49,233 bases of DNA from a virus (IMGVR_UViG_3300023184_000190:1-49233); one strand, 5' to 3'; shown: positions 35,436-42,483, counted from the first letter of the stretch. Program-made: numbers and translations. Notes: generated by a model from the letters alone, not told the origin.

Positions 35436-38114
35436 ATGGCAAAAAAGAAAAGTAAAAAAATAAAAATGGTAGAGTCTCATGAGGCTCAGACTATAGGTTT
35501 TTTACAACGATCTGGTGTGCCTGCTGGAGACATGAAAAAACTGATAAACGAAATTCATGAACTGATTGAATTTGGCGGAGTTTCTATTCCTGAAGCACAT
35601 CAAGAAGCATTGGAAAATTGGCATCAGCGAACTGCTTTTGCTGCTTTGAAAGAATTAGAAAAAGAACACAAAAAACAAACAGAAGATGTTGCCAAAGCAG
35701 CAAAGCGAGCCATTGCTGCCGCTAAAGCGGTTACCAAAGCAAACGAAGCCGCCGCTCGTGCCGCTGCTAAAGCCGCAGCCAAAGCCGCTAAGACTGCTGC
35801 AGTGACTGTTCCACCAACGCCCGCACCAACGCCCGCACCAACGCCCGCAGCAGAACCAGCAGGACCCACTGTGATGCCTCCTAGAAGTGCCGAACCACCT
35901 CGTCAAGAAAGCGGCATCCGAAAAGCACTCGGAAAGTCACTAACCAAAGAAGAACAAGAGTATCAAAAAACTCTTGATAAACTTCGTCTTGATGCTGAAC
36001 ATACAGTTCAATCCAACGAGGAATTGTTTGGTACAAAATACGATCAAACCATAGATCAGTCTACAGCATACGAATTATATGATGGTGTGGTTCGCTTGGG
36101 TGAATCTGCAGCAAAAGCAAGAAAAGCAGAAGACAAGCAAAGACTGTTGGCAAGTCTGAATGCCTATAAAAAAATAGTGATGAATTTGGCTAAAGAAGGA
36201 AACGACAAAGAAAAAGAATTAGCAAACAAACTCTTAGATGTCATTGCTTCCATAGAAAAAAAACTATCAAAAGGTTCGGGTGAAGTTGGACGACTAAAGG
36301 AAAAATTAGGAGATTGGGCGCAACAATTACCAGAAAACTTAGCCGCTAAGATTCCTCTTGTTGGTGGATTTCTTTCTGGAATGATTCAACGAAAAAGAGA
36401 ACGAAAAGAAGGCGAAGAATACGAAAAGCAAGACATTCTTGCTGCTGCATCAAGAGGAACAGGTGGTACGAGTCTGTTTGGAACATATAGTGGCAGAAGA
36501 GGTGGTATGGGTGGCATGTCGGAATCTGCGATTGAAGGCATTTCAACTGGCGGCACTGATTTGGGCGGCATGGATGATACCATGGAAACAGGTACTATCA
36601 CCAAACCAGAAAGATCAACAGGTTTGGGTGGTGGAGAAACCATACGAACACTGCAATCCATTTTGATTCAAGTTTCTGATATCAAATCTTTGATTCAAGG
36701 ACAAACAAACCCTGAAGCGGCAACTGATGCTGCAGAAACCGCAACAGAAGCCGCAGACAAAGAACAAGACTTTTTAGATAAACTCAAGGGTTTGTTTGGC
36801 GGTGGTAAGGGCGGCAAAGGTGGAGGTGGAGCAGCAGGAGGAGCAGGATCGGGCGGCGGGATCATGGATGTCGTCGAAAATATGGTTGGAGGTGGTATTG
36901 TTGCCACATCTCTAAAATGGATTGCCACCCAAGCACTCCCAATAGTTGTAGCCGCAGCAGGAGGACTTGCAATTGGAACTGGTGTGGCGTACGGCATAAA
37001 CAAACTTATAGATTTAGCCGTTGGTAATAAACCAGGCGAAGGCTTGGCAGACTTTCAGTTCAGAACAGAAACTTATGGTTTTGGTGCTCAAGAAAACAAA
37101 CAAAGAGAAATTTCTCAACAAAGCAATGCGGCGGCGGCGCACGAAGCAAAAGCCAACACACCAGAAAACAAGAAAAAAAGAGCGGTTGATGCATCAGCCG
37201 ATCCACGATCTTTGTCTGCTTCAGTTTTGTCTGGCGCATTGACTCCAAAAGAAGCATCTGATGCATTGGATGCATATCAACAATTAAATCCCAATGATGA
37301 AAATATTTCGCAATATAAAAAAGATATTGATGTTGCCTATACGAAAACCACAAAAATGGCTGCTGGTTCTACCGTTCAACAAAGAAAACTGAAAACAAAA
37401 AGCGAAGCACTAGAAACAGAAACCCAATATGCAGGCGATATTGTTTTGGGAGAAAAAGAAACAATACTAGATGCAAGCAAACAAAAAGATCAAAAAACAG
37501 TGGTTGGTGGGGTACGAGATCCTGTAACAGGTCTTTTCAAATATGGTGGGGAACCTCAAGATTATAAAAAACAAATGATAACTTTGGGTTACCTGACTGA
37601 TGGAACTTCAGGAAAAAAATTCGACGAGGCGGCGAAGTTAGAAGCAGAAGCATGGAAAGCCGAGCAAGTCGCTTCTGCTGTTCCTACAGCCGCTTCGGGT
37701 GCTGTGATTCGTACAGCCGCTTCGGGTGCTGTGATTCCTACAGCCGCTTCGGGTGCTGTGATTCCTACAGCCGCTTCGGGTGCTGTTGCATCTGATCAAT
37801 ATGATATTGATCCGGATACAGGAGAGAATCTTGGACTATCATTTACAACCCAATCAGAATCATCCACTACAGGAAAATTACTTTCTTCGGCAACATCAGA
37901 AACTCCAGTTGGAGCAGCCACGGCACAATTAGACAAATCTCGTGAAGGATTAGAAGATGCACAATTCGTGGGTCCAATGCAGCCAGGAGCAAACAATTCC
38001 AACACTGTGATTGCTCCGAAAACAAACAACACAACCATCAACAATAATGTTGGTGGTGCTAGTACACGCAACAACGATCCAACTCTGAAATCCGCAGAGC
38101 GTGGTTCCATATAA
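35436..38114 (+). CDS. Probable tail tape-measure protein (gp29-like position)
   Basis: An 892-residue protein. It begins with a basic patch (MAKKKSKKIKM), then a long alanine-, lysine- and glutamate-rich helical region (about 60-120). A PTPAPTPAPTPA linker, further coiled coils (about 160-290) and a glycine-rich stretch come next. One strongly hydrophobic region near 488-528 (WIATQALPIVVAAAGGLAIG) follows, as expected for tape measures that insert into the host membrane. The C-terminal part is low-complexity with TAASGAVIP repeats. T4 gp29 has 590 residues; order after gp26-like and a small chaperone-like gene supports the call. No lysozyme or peptidase motif was seen. A structural hub protein is the main alternative. 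Confidence 0.68.
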   Translation: MAKKKSKKIKMVESHEAQTIGFLQRSGVPAGDMKKLINEIHELIEFGGVSIPEAHQEALENWHQRTAFAALKELEKEHKKQTEDVAKAAKRAIAAAKAVTKANEAAARAAAKAAAKAAKTAAVTVPPTPAPTPAPTPAAEPAGPTVMPPRSAEPPRQESGIRKALGKSLTKEEQEYQKTLDKLRLDAEHTVQSNEELFGTKYDQTIDQSTAYELYDGVVRLGESAAKARKAEDKQRLLASLNAYKKIVMNLAKEGNDKEKELANKLLDVIASIEKKLSKGSGEVGRLKEKLGDWAQQLPENLAAKIPLVGGFLSGMIQRKRERKEGEEYEKQDILAAASRGTGGTSLFGTYSGRRGGMGGMSESAIEGISTGGTDLGGMDDTMETGTITKPERSTGLGGGETIRTLQSILIQVSDIKSLIQGQTNPEAATDAAETATEAADKEQDFLDKLKGLFGGGKGGKGGGGAAGGAGSGGGIMDVVENMVGGGIVATSLKWIATQALPIVVAAAGGLAIGTGVAYGINKLIDLAVGNKPGEGLADFQFRTETYGFGAQENKQREISQQSNAAAAHEAKANTPENKKKRAVDASADPRSLSASVLSGALTPKEASDALDAYQQLNPNDENISQYKKDIDVAYTKTTKMAAGSTVQQRKLKTKSEALETETQYAGDIVLGEKETILDASKQKDQKTVVGGVRDPVTGLFKYGGEPQDYKKQMITLGYLTDGTSGKKFDEAAKLEAEAWKAEQVASAVPTAASGAVIRTAASGAVIPTAASGAVIPTAASGAVASDQYDIDPDTGENLGLSFTTQSESSTTGKLLSSATSETPVGAATAQLDKSREGLEDAQFVGPMQPGANNSNTVIAPKTNNTTINNNVGGASTRNNDPTLKSAERGSI
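35815..35853 (+). repeat. Proline-threonine-alanine linker repeat
   Basis: A 12-base unit (ccaacgcccgca) is repeated about three times and encodes PTPA. It forms a stiff extended linker between helical segments of the tape-measure-like protein. Confidence 0.8.
37686..37787 (+). repeat. 27-bp tandem repeat, almost four copies
   Basis: Units starting at 37686, 37713, 37740 and 37767 encode TAASGAVI(P/R). The copies are nearly identical at the DNA level, and the last is cut short. The unit is a multiple of three, so copy number can change in frame within the tape-measure-like protein. Confidence 0.92.
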
Positions 38115-38121
38115 AAGAAAA

Positions 38122-38143
38122 AGCACGCCGAAGCGTGCTCTTT
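38122..38143 (-). terminator. Bidirectional hairpin terminator with UUCG loop on the minus strand
   Basis: A 7-bp stem, AGCACGC pairing with GCGTGCT, lies between the converging tape-measure-like and gp32 genes. Read from the gp32 side the loop is UUCG, closed by C-G as in stable tetraloops, and is followed by TTTTTCTTTT. Read from the plus side the loop is CGAA and the tail is CTCTTT. It should stop both transcripts, better for gp32. Confidence 0.88.
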
Positions 38144-38169
38144 CCGTGCTGCAAAACCAAAGTCTGTAC

Positions 38170-39111
38170 TTACTCGTCGCCAGCCAACTTCTCGAAGTAC
38201 GACAAAGCGTCTTCGGTGTCGTCTGATTCAACTTTCTGCTTCGCTTCTCGCTTCGGCGCAGGTGCGTCTGCCATTGCTGGCTTTCGTACTGTGCGAGGAG
38301 AATCATCATCAAAAGATGCAGATTCAGCACCACCCTTTGCAGCAGATTCGCTCACAGAAGAACGGATATCGCTACCCAATACTTCGTGTAATCGTGCCTT
38401 CAACTCGTCATAGGACTTGAAGTTCTTTGGATCAGTGAATTCTTTGAGTGCGTACTGCCGCTTCCATAACTCTTCAAGAGCCTTGTCATCGCCACCAAGC
38501 AGCGGTGCAGGAGTCGCAAACTCACTACGATCATAATTCACATATCCGTCAACCTGACGAATCTTCAATTTGAAATCAGCACCCGCCCAAAAATCAAATG
38601 GGTTGATTGCTTTTTCGTCCTGATATTGAGGATTCATTACTTCTTGAATCTTTTCAAAAATCTTCTTGCCGTAACGAAACAAGAAAACCTTGCCTTCGTT
38701 GTTCGGATTCTTTGGATCAGACACAACATAAACATTAGAAATGTATGACAATCGACGCTTGCGATCACGAGCAATCTTCTTGTCGTCGTCGCTGCCGCTG
38801 TTCCATAATAGTGTGTTCATTTCCGAAACAGGATCTTTCAAGCCAATGGTTGTGAGCGAGTTCTCAATATACCATCCACCTGTGCCACGAAAGCCGTGTG
38901 TCCATGTTCTTGCCCATGGCAGATCTTCACCTTCAGCAGCAGGCAAGAATCGCATCACAGCATAACCATTTGACGCTTTGTCTAATTCAGGCTTCCACAG
39001 GCGATCATCCTTGTACGATTCGGAACGCTTGTTCAACTTCTCCATCTCGGCTGACAGGCTTTGGTAGGAAGTTGGTGACTTGGAACGAGACTTCATATCT
39101 TTGAAACTCAT
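38170..39111 (-). CDS. 32: Single-stranded DNA-binding protein, T4 gp32-like
   Basis: A 313-residue homologue of T4 gp32 (301), coating ssDNA in replication and recombination. It contains LDKASNGYAVMRFLPAAEGEDLPWA, HGFRGTGGWYIEN, NEGKVFLFRYGKKIFEKI and FKLKIRQVDGYVNYDRSEF, all matching the T4 core order. The C-terminal tail is acidic (DDDSPRTV..., SDDTEDALSYFEKLAGDE), the protein-interaction region. The region holding the T4 zinc ligands here reads LKDPVSEMNTLLW with no Cys. The start has AAGGAGTCACTATG; an earlier in-frame ATG lacks a ribosome site. Confidence 0.95.
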   Translation of the reverse strand: MSFKDMKSRSKSPTSYQSLSAEMEKLNKRSESYKDDRLWKPELDKASNGYAVMRFLPAAEGEDLPWARTWTHGFRGTGGWYIENSLTTIGLKDPVSEMNTLLWNSGSDDDKKIARDRKRRLSYISNVYVVSDPKNPNNEGKVFLFRYGKKIFEKIQEVMNPQYQDEKAINPFDFWAGADFKLKIRQVDGYVNYDRSEFATPAPLLGGDDKALEELWKRQYALKEFTDPKNFKSYDELKARLHEVLGSDIRSSVSESAAKGGAESASFDDDSPRTVRKPAMADAPAPKREAKQKVESDDTEDALSYFEKLAGDE

Positions 39112-39179
39112 AGTGACTCCTTGTTGTTGTGTACTCAATGTACGGTTTGTGCAATTGTGTTGATATAGATCAGACACTC

Positions 39180-39187
39180 TTATTTAG
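39180..39187 (-). promoter_or_regulatory. Late-type box CTAAATAA upstream of gp32
   Basis: The motif lies about 70 bases before the gp32 ATG and just downstream of a sigma70-like promoter, so gp32 may be transcribed by both classes. Motif match only. Confidence 0.3.
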
Positions 39188-39189
39188 AT

Positions 39190-39217
39190 AACATACCACA
39201 TAAAAGTGCTTTGTCAA
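39190..39217 (-). promoter_or_regulatory. Sigma70-like promoter for gp32 (TTGACA-16-TATGTT)
   Basis: On the minus strand TTGACA (39217-39212) is followed by a 16-base spacer and TATGTT (39195-39190). It lies between the gp33 stop and gp32, giving an early or middle promoter independent of gp33. Confidence 0.7.
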
Positions 39218-39228
39218 GTTCTAAAATA

Positions 39229-39444
39229 TTAGACTGGTAATTTTGTTTTTCGTGGCAGCAGATTCAACTCTTGTCCTTCAGCCTTGATCTTTTCGATCAG
39301 AGGCTTGTTTAAGAATTTAGCCGCTACTTGTGGTTCAATACCGTATCGTTCGCATACAGCAAGCACCGCATCAATATATGAAACTCCAAACGACTGTGCG
39401 TGAGTTTCTACTTCTTTTGGGAACCGTGCATTATTAATTTCCAT
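39229..39444 (-). CDS. 33: Late transcription coactivator, T4 gp33-like
   Basis: A 71-residue protein. MEINNARFPKEVETHAQSFGVSYIDAVLAVCERYGIEPQVAAKFLNKPLIEKIKAEGQELNLLP matches what I recall of short gp33 proteins in T4-like marine phages (T4 gp33 is 112 residues). gp33 bridges RNA polymerase and the gp45 clamp at late promoters recognised by gp55. Adjacency to gp32 supports this. AAAGG sits before the second ATG, which I prefer to the one six codons upstream. Presence of gp33 fits the late-type boxes in the window; gp55 is not in this window. Confidence 0.85.
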   Translation of the reverse strand: MEINNARFPKEVETHAQSFGVSYIDAVLAVCERYGIEPQVAAKFLNKPLIEKIKAEGQELNLLPRKTKLPV

Positions 39445-39464
39445 GTGTGCCTTTCTGTGCAATC

Positions 39465-39472
39465 ATATTTAG
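39465..39472 (-). promoter_or_regulatory. Late-type box CTAAATAT before gp33
   Basis: The box ends about 20 bases before the preferred gp33 ATG, with the AAAGG ribosome site downstream, the same geometry as at gp13. Confidence 0.4.
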
Positions 39473-39494
39473 AATTTGTTTGTCGTGAGAAATC

Positions 39495-39522
39495 ATAATA
39501 ACAAAATCACAAAAAATGTCAA
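39495..39522 (-). promoter_or_regulatory. Sigma70-like promoter for gp33 (TTGACA-16-TATTAT)
   Basis: TTGACA at 39522-39517 and TATTAT at 39500-39495 on the minus strand are separated by 16 bases. An ATATT box lies 16 bases upstream of the -35. gp33 would thus be made early and also boosted late. Confidence 0.75.
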
Positions 39523-39702
39523 CTGTAAATAGAAATGAAATATACGGATTTTGATTTGCGGTGATGCGTTTGATAGTGGTTTTGTGTGTTTGGTGTTCCG
39601 ATGCCTGTTTTGGTTGGGAACGCTGTAGCGGGCATTCTAGGGGCTTCCACGGCAAAGAAACCGCCCACGGCATCCCAAAAACAGGGGTTTATTCGCTTAC
39701 AC
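39523..39702. other. Non-coding or uncertain stretch with GC-rich structured segment
   Basis: Between the gp33 promoter and the next gene, positions about 39600-39690 are GC-rich with two copies of GCCGTGG (minus strand) and a GGGC...GCCC pairing. An open frame (39434-39673, minus) covers this, but it lacks a ribosome site and runs through the promoter and the gp33 start. I see no supported gene here; a small structured RNA is possible. Confidence 0.4.
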
Positions 39703-39903
39703 TTATCGGACTAAAGATTTGGTTTTTTCTGTGTGCTTGGAGCGGCGTTCAGCCGCTTTCCACAAGCCTTCACTGAAACCACTGTGTCTGCCGTGAGCAT
39801 AGCCACGACTATACGCTCTCTGATAAAACATAATCTGCGCCAAAACAAAAAGAGACACAGCCGACACACCGAAAGAGATTGTTGTGATTGTTTCCATATC
39901 CAT
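39703..39903 (-). CDS. Small single-pass membrane protein
   Basis: A protein of 66 residues (or 64 from the next ATG). It has one hydrophobic segment, TISFGVSAVSLFVLAQIMFY, then a basic glycine-containing tail (RAYSRGYAHGRHSGFSEG). Topology is probably N-out with a cytoplasmic basic tail. No ribosome site is seen; TACAAT lies two bases before the first ATG. It follows the tRNA-Glu gene by about 40 bases on the same strand. A longer in-frame start would run into the tRNA. Function unknown. Confidence 0.6.
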   Translation of the reverse strand: MDMETITTISFGVSAVSLFVLAQIMFYQRAYSRGYAHGRHSGFSEGLWKAAERRSKHTEKTKSLVR

Positions 39904-39942
39904 ATATTGTATTTCAGAGGAATTGAACACAACAAAAACAAA

Positions 39943-40016
39943 TGACTCCAATGGGACTCGAACCCATAGTAGCCGCCTTGAAAGGGCGGTGATTTATCCG
40001 GTTAATCTATGGAGCC
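39943..40016 (-). tRNA. tRNA-Glu (anticodon TTC)
   Basis: A full cloverleaf: acceptor GGCTCCA/TGGAGTC (one G-U), T8, D-stem GATT/AATC with GG in the loop, anticodon stem CCGCC/GGCGG with loop CTTTCAA, variable CTACT, T-stem ATGGG/CCCAT with loop TTCGAGT, discriminator A. CCA is not encoded. Confidence 0.93.
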
Positions 40017-40021
40017 AATAC

Positions 40022-40057
40022 GCTACTCTTTTCAATGTCTATGGGACAAAGAGTAGC
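40022..40057. other. 10-bp inverted repeat between lipoprotein gene and tRNA-Glu
   Basis: GCTACTCTTT pairs with AAAGAGTAGC around a 16-base loop. No U-tract follows on the minus strand, so it is more likely an RNA processing hairpin at the 5' side of the tRNA than a terminator. Confidence 0.6.
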
Positions 40058-40078
40058 AGAAACCTGTGTGGTGTTGGT

Positions 40079-40378
40079 TTAGTATCCGTATGGTGTATAG
40101 TTTGGAACAACCACAGGAACTCCCATACCCATACCGCCCATTCCCATGCCCATACCACCGTAGCCACCATAAGCAGAGCCATAACCGTAATCACGCACAT
40201 GAACCGATTGCTCGTTTGTGCCTGTGTAATTAGGATTGTAATTGAAACCCTTGCTTTTATTCACATAAGTCTCAGTTTTTCCGTCAGGCATTGTGACTGT
40301 ACGAGTAATATTAGTTTCCGTTGCACAACCAACCACAGTCAAAACAGCCAATACACCGATAATATTAGAGAAGCGCAT
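40079..40378 (-). CDS. Small lipoprotein with Gly/Met/Tyr-rich tail
   Basis: A 99-residue protein with a lipoprotein signal: MRFSNIIGVLAVLTVVGC, lipobox VVGC with acylated Cys18. Mature residues include TVTMPDGKTETYVNKSKGF and a low-complexity end with GGYGGMGMGMGGMGMG. It should be anchored in a Gram-negative membrane. Start: AAGGAAATATAAAATG. It lies 26 bases after the secreted Gly/Tyr-rich gene, with which it shares a promoter. Host-envelope modification or superinfection exclusion is possible but not shown. Confidence 0.82.
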   Translation of the reverse strand: MRFSNIIGVLAVLTVVGCATETNITRTVTMPDGKTETYVNKSKGFNYNPNYTGTNEQSVHVRDYGYGSAYGGYGGMGMGMGGMGMGVPVVVPNYTPYGY

Positions 40379-40404
40379 TTTATATTTCCTTGTTATTTTT
40401 AAAT

Positions 40405-40803
40405 TTAGCGAACTATGAACTGACCATTATAAATTGGATACACAGGAACACATGGTCCTCCGTAATACGGCACGACTACAGCAGGATAATACGGCACACC
40501 ATAGCATCGTGTGAACGGCGAATAAACAGGAACAATTCCATAACCACCATAACCACCATATCCTCCACCATAGCCACCACCATAACCTCCGCCGTAGCCA
40601 CCACCCGCACTAATACTTCCACCAATACTGTAGTTGCTTACTGAACCACCGTTTTTATCGCCACTCCAAGTAGTCTTGTTGTATTGACCACCAAAGTTGA
40701 CTTGACCTCCACCAACACTACCACCACCAAACTGAGCAGCGGCAGAAGCAGTGAAAAGTCCAAAAGCAACAAGCAAAGCAGACGCAAGTTTCTTGAGTTT
40801 CAT
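40405..40803 (-). CDS. Secreted Gly/Tyr-rich protein
   Basis: A 132-residue protein with a clear signal peptide (MKLKKLASALLVAFGLFTASAAA, cleavage after AAA or SAA). The mature region is QFGGGSVGGGQVNFGG..., followed by six or more GGGY repeats and a Pro/Tyr/Val-rich end with two Cys (TRCYGVPYY, GGPCVPVYP) that could form a disulfide. It is probably exported. AAAGGAGTTCTTAAATG gives a strong ribosome site, and an almost consensus sigma70 promoter lies upstream. Function unknown; such low-complexity secreted proteins are unusual in phage. Confidence 0.82.
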   Translation of the reverse strand: MKLKKLASALLVAFGLFTASAAAQFGGGSVGGGQVNFGGQYNKTTWSGDKNGGSVSNYSIGGSISAGGGYGGGYGGGYGGGYGGYGGYGIVPVYSPFTRCYGVPYYPAVVVPYYGGPCVPVYPIYNGQFIVR

Positions 40804-40826
40804 TTAAGAACTCCTTTCGTGTAATG

Positions 40827-40855
40827 ATTGTATCAAAATATTCCCAAACCGTCAA
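40827..40855 (-). promoter_or_regulatory. Sigma70-like promoter (TTGACG-17-TACAAT)
   Basis: TTGACG (40855-40850) and TACAAT (40832-40827) drive the secreted protein and lipoprotein genes. Upstream AAATATT lies 18 bases before the -35, and GTAAGGGTTGAC is shared with the promoter at 42850-42877. Confidence 0.8.
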
Positions 40856-40858
40856 CCC

Positions 40859-40996
40859 TTACTTGGGTTTTTTAATATTTGATTTGGGGGTGTTATAGGA
40901 ACTAATACCTTTAGAATTACTTCTAATCTTATCAATAGCATTCCGCAAGAGAAATGATTTAAGTTTCTCTCGTGCCGTATTTTTGTTTTTTGGCAT
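40859..40996 (-). CDS. 45-residue basic protein
   Basis: MPKNKNTAREKLKSFLLRNA begins a lysine-, arginine- and serine-rich peptide ending NIKKPK. GGAG lies four bases before the ATG, and a CTAAATAC box lies 15 bases upstream, inside the end of the preceding gene. The -35 of the next promoter abuts its stop. The net charge is strongly positive, which could allow nucleic acid or polymerase binding. No family recognised; support comes from ribosome site, late-type box and fit between neighbours. Confidence 0.55.
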   Translation of the reverse strand: MPKNKNTAREKLKSFLLRNAIDKIRSNSKGISSYNTPKSNIKKPK

Positions 40997-41010
40997 TGTT
41001 TCTCCTACTT

Positions 41011-41018
41011 GTATTTAG
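41011..41018 (-). promoter_or_regulatory. Late-type box CTAAATAC
   Basis: The box overlaps the stop codon of the 285-residue gene. A start six bases downstream would leave AGTAGGAGAAACA as the leader of the 45-residue gene. Confidence 0.45.
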
Positions 41019-41872
41019 GAGTTTTCTGCCGCCGAATCTTCAAAAATTGTGATCCATTTAGGCTGTTCTCCACGGCGCAGATATGCGGCTTGTGCAAAAC
41101 CCCATTCTTCCCGCTCTTGAATCTTGTATCCGCCACGGCTCTTTTTAGCGTATTTGGCGGCTGATTCTTTGTCATCAAAATATTCAAATTTGCCTTCTTT
41201 AGATTTTGCTCCCCATAAACCACTTGAAGTTTGCCACACATCTCCTGCTTTATGTGATGCAGCAGCGTGATGATCTTCTTGTGACTCTCCTGCTTTTCCA
41301 GGAACTTCGGGAGTATCTTTCACATTAAACACAAATTTCTTGTCGGAGTGTGGTCCCTTTTTGATCTGTGAAAAGAAATCAATAACTTTATGTTTTGCGA
41401 GTTCTAAATTATTTTGTCCTTCACCCTTGCGGAAACGCATCAGAACTTTACCAATACCCGATGCATCATTCGTTCCAATATAAAAGAAATCTTCTTGATT
41501 CTTGTACATCACAGAGTGTTGTTCGTATTGACGACCTAGTTGTACAATTTGGGTTTTCTTCACATTAGGAACCAACAGGCTCAACTCTTCAACCACATTG
41601 CCGCTTTCCTCACGATAGCCGCCACGCAATTCAATATAGCCGTAGCCCATCTTGCGAACCTGTGCTTTGAGTTCGTCGTGAAGTTTCAGATTTTCTTCTT
41701 TAGTTTTCTCACCACGATAAGCAGACACAATGCCAAAGTCTCGCTTGTCGTCTTCAACATACTGAAAAACACGAGAAAGTTTGGCTTCCACAAGCGGTGT
41801 TTCCACCACATCATGCCGTGTCAACCATTCGTTCAATCCGCTACGATCCAAAAATTGTGAGAATTTTTTCAT
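41015..41872 (-). CDS. Unknown two-domain protein, DUF3293-like N-terminal part
   Basis: A 285-residue protein. Residues about 40-145 (DFGIVSAYRGEKTKEENLKLHDELKAQVRKMGYGYIELRGGYRE, then LSLLVPNV, LGRQYEQHSVMYKNQEDFFYIGT) resemble small alpha-beta domains in which a GIVSA strand and an LGR..EQ.SV helix recur (DUF3293-like, by memory). A linker with HHAAAS leads to a C-terminal repeat-like segment VWQTSSGLWGAKSKEGKFEYF. The N-terminus MKKFSQFLDRSGLNEWL is helical. Start: CAGGAGCAAACACATG. A CATAAATA late-type box is upstream. Function unknown. Confidence 0.78.
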   Translation of the reverse strand: MKKFSQFLDRSGLNEWLTRHDVVETPLVEAKLSRVFQYVEDDKRDFGIVSAYRGEKTKEENLKLHDELKAQVRKMGYGYIELRGGYREESGNVVEELSLLVPNVKKTQIVQLGRQYEQHSVMYKNQEDFFYIGTNDASGIGKVLMRFRKGEGQNNLELAKHKVIDFFSQIKKGPHSDKKFVFNVKDTPEVPGKAGESQEDHHAAASHKAGDVWQTSSGLWGAKSKEGKFEYFDDKESAAKYAKKSRGGYKIQEREEWGFAQAAYLRRGEQPKWITIFEDSAAENS

Positions 41873-41890
41873 GTGTTTGCTCCTGTTCTG

Positions 41891-41898
41891 TATTTATG
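41891..41898 (-). promoter_or_regulatory. Late-type box CATAAATA
   Basis: Lies 18 bases before the ATG of the 285-residue gene, with ACAGGAGC between box and start. Confidence 0.5.
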
Positions 41899-41917
41899 CA
41901 GACGGAGTAGTGTCAAA

Positions 41918-41969
41918 AAGTGGCGGATGGAATCGAACCATCCAACAAAAGACCATACTCTTGCCACCT
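41918..41969 (-). other. tRNA-like hairpin with intact T-arm, possible terminator
   Basis: On the minus strand AGGTGGC pairs with GCCACTT as a 7-bp acceptor-like stem, and GGATGG-TTCGATT-CCATCC is a canonical T-arm. Only 19 bases replace the D and anticodon arms. The distal strand runs into TTTTT, so the element could also end transcription of the upstream 120-residue gene. It looks like a reduced tRNA. Confidence 0.6.
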
Positions 41970-41990
41970 CAAAATCAAAACCAATAAAAC

Positions 41991-42353
41991 TTACTTGGTT
42001 TCGCAGCAACCAGACTCACCGATCTTGTCGTTTGTGCGACAGATTTCGGATTCGATATCATTCATACGACAAACAATCTTATGAACTTCGTTGTCAATGC
42101 GACGATATAAATCAGCCTTGTCGTTATTATTGGCAGAATTGATCTCATTCACAGCATCAAAGCAAGAGTCAATGCTTTGTTTTTGAGTGCCAAGAACATA
42201 GAAAAGCACTGTGGTGGAAAAGAAACCAAAGAATGCAAAGAACGCCTGAGTGGTGTTCAAAGTTTCTCCGGTCTTTGCCGTCCACATGAAACCACCCGCA
42301 CCAACCAAAGCCAAAAACGCATAAGTAGCAAAAATAGAAGTTTTAGAACGCAT
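41991..42353 (-). CDS. Two-pass membrane protein with coiled-coil, Cys-rich tail
   Basis: A 120-residue protein: MRSKTSIFATYAFLALVGAGGFMW, then FFAFFGFFSTTVLFYVLG gives two membrane segments (residues about 6-24 and 36-55). A helical domain with heptads follows (IDSCFDAVNEINSANNNDKADLYRRIDNEVHKIV), and the end has CRMND, CRTND and GCCETK. AAGGAGATCGCATATG is an excellent ribosome site; the upstream in-frame ATG has none. A large hairpin lies 60 bases upstream in the leader. Function unknown; an inner-membrane oligomer is plausible. Confidence 0.8.
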   Translation of the reverse strand: MRSKTSIFATYAFLALVGAGGFMWTAKTGETLNTTQAFFAFFGFFSTTVLFYVLGTQKQSIDSCFDAVNEINSANNNDKADLYRRIDNEVHKIVCRMNDIESEICRTNDKIGESGCCETK

Positions 42354-42415
42354 ATGCGATCTCCTTATAAAAAGTGTAGTAACCCATTTCACGAAACAGT
42401 TCCGTAAACACCCAA

Positions 42416-42461
42416 AGGTGGACAGCCGCCAAGGTAACCCTCCGTTGGCTGCTGTCCACCT
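42416..42461 (-). other. Strong stem-loop between two accessory genes
   Basis: Seventeen-base arms (AGGTGGACAGCAGCCAA and TTGGCGGCTGTCCACCT on the minus strand) pair at 16 positions around a 12-base loop containing GGAGGGTTACC. It lies 22 bases after one gene's stop and 63 bases before the next ATG. The following TTTGGGTGTTT is a poor U-tract. A terminator/attenuator or RNA stability element is likely. Confidence 0.85.
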
Positions 42462-42483
42462 AGATGTTAGTCAAGCAATACTA

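Noticed and set aside
39434-39673. Minus-strand frame of 79 codons upstream of gp33
   Set aside because: It lacks a ribosome site, runs through the gp33 promoter and start, and has no recognisable pattern; left as an uncertain stretch.
40022-40057. Inverted repeat considered as a terminator for the lipoprotein gene
   Set aside because: No U-tract follows on either strand, so it is listed only as an inverted repeat.
40390-40644. Plus-strand frame opposite the Gly/Tyr-rich gene
   Set aside because: Its threonine- and isoleucine-rich product is the mirror of glycine-tyrosine codon repeats.
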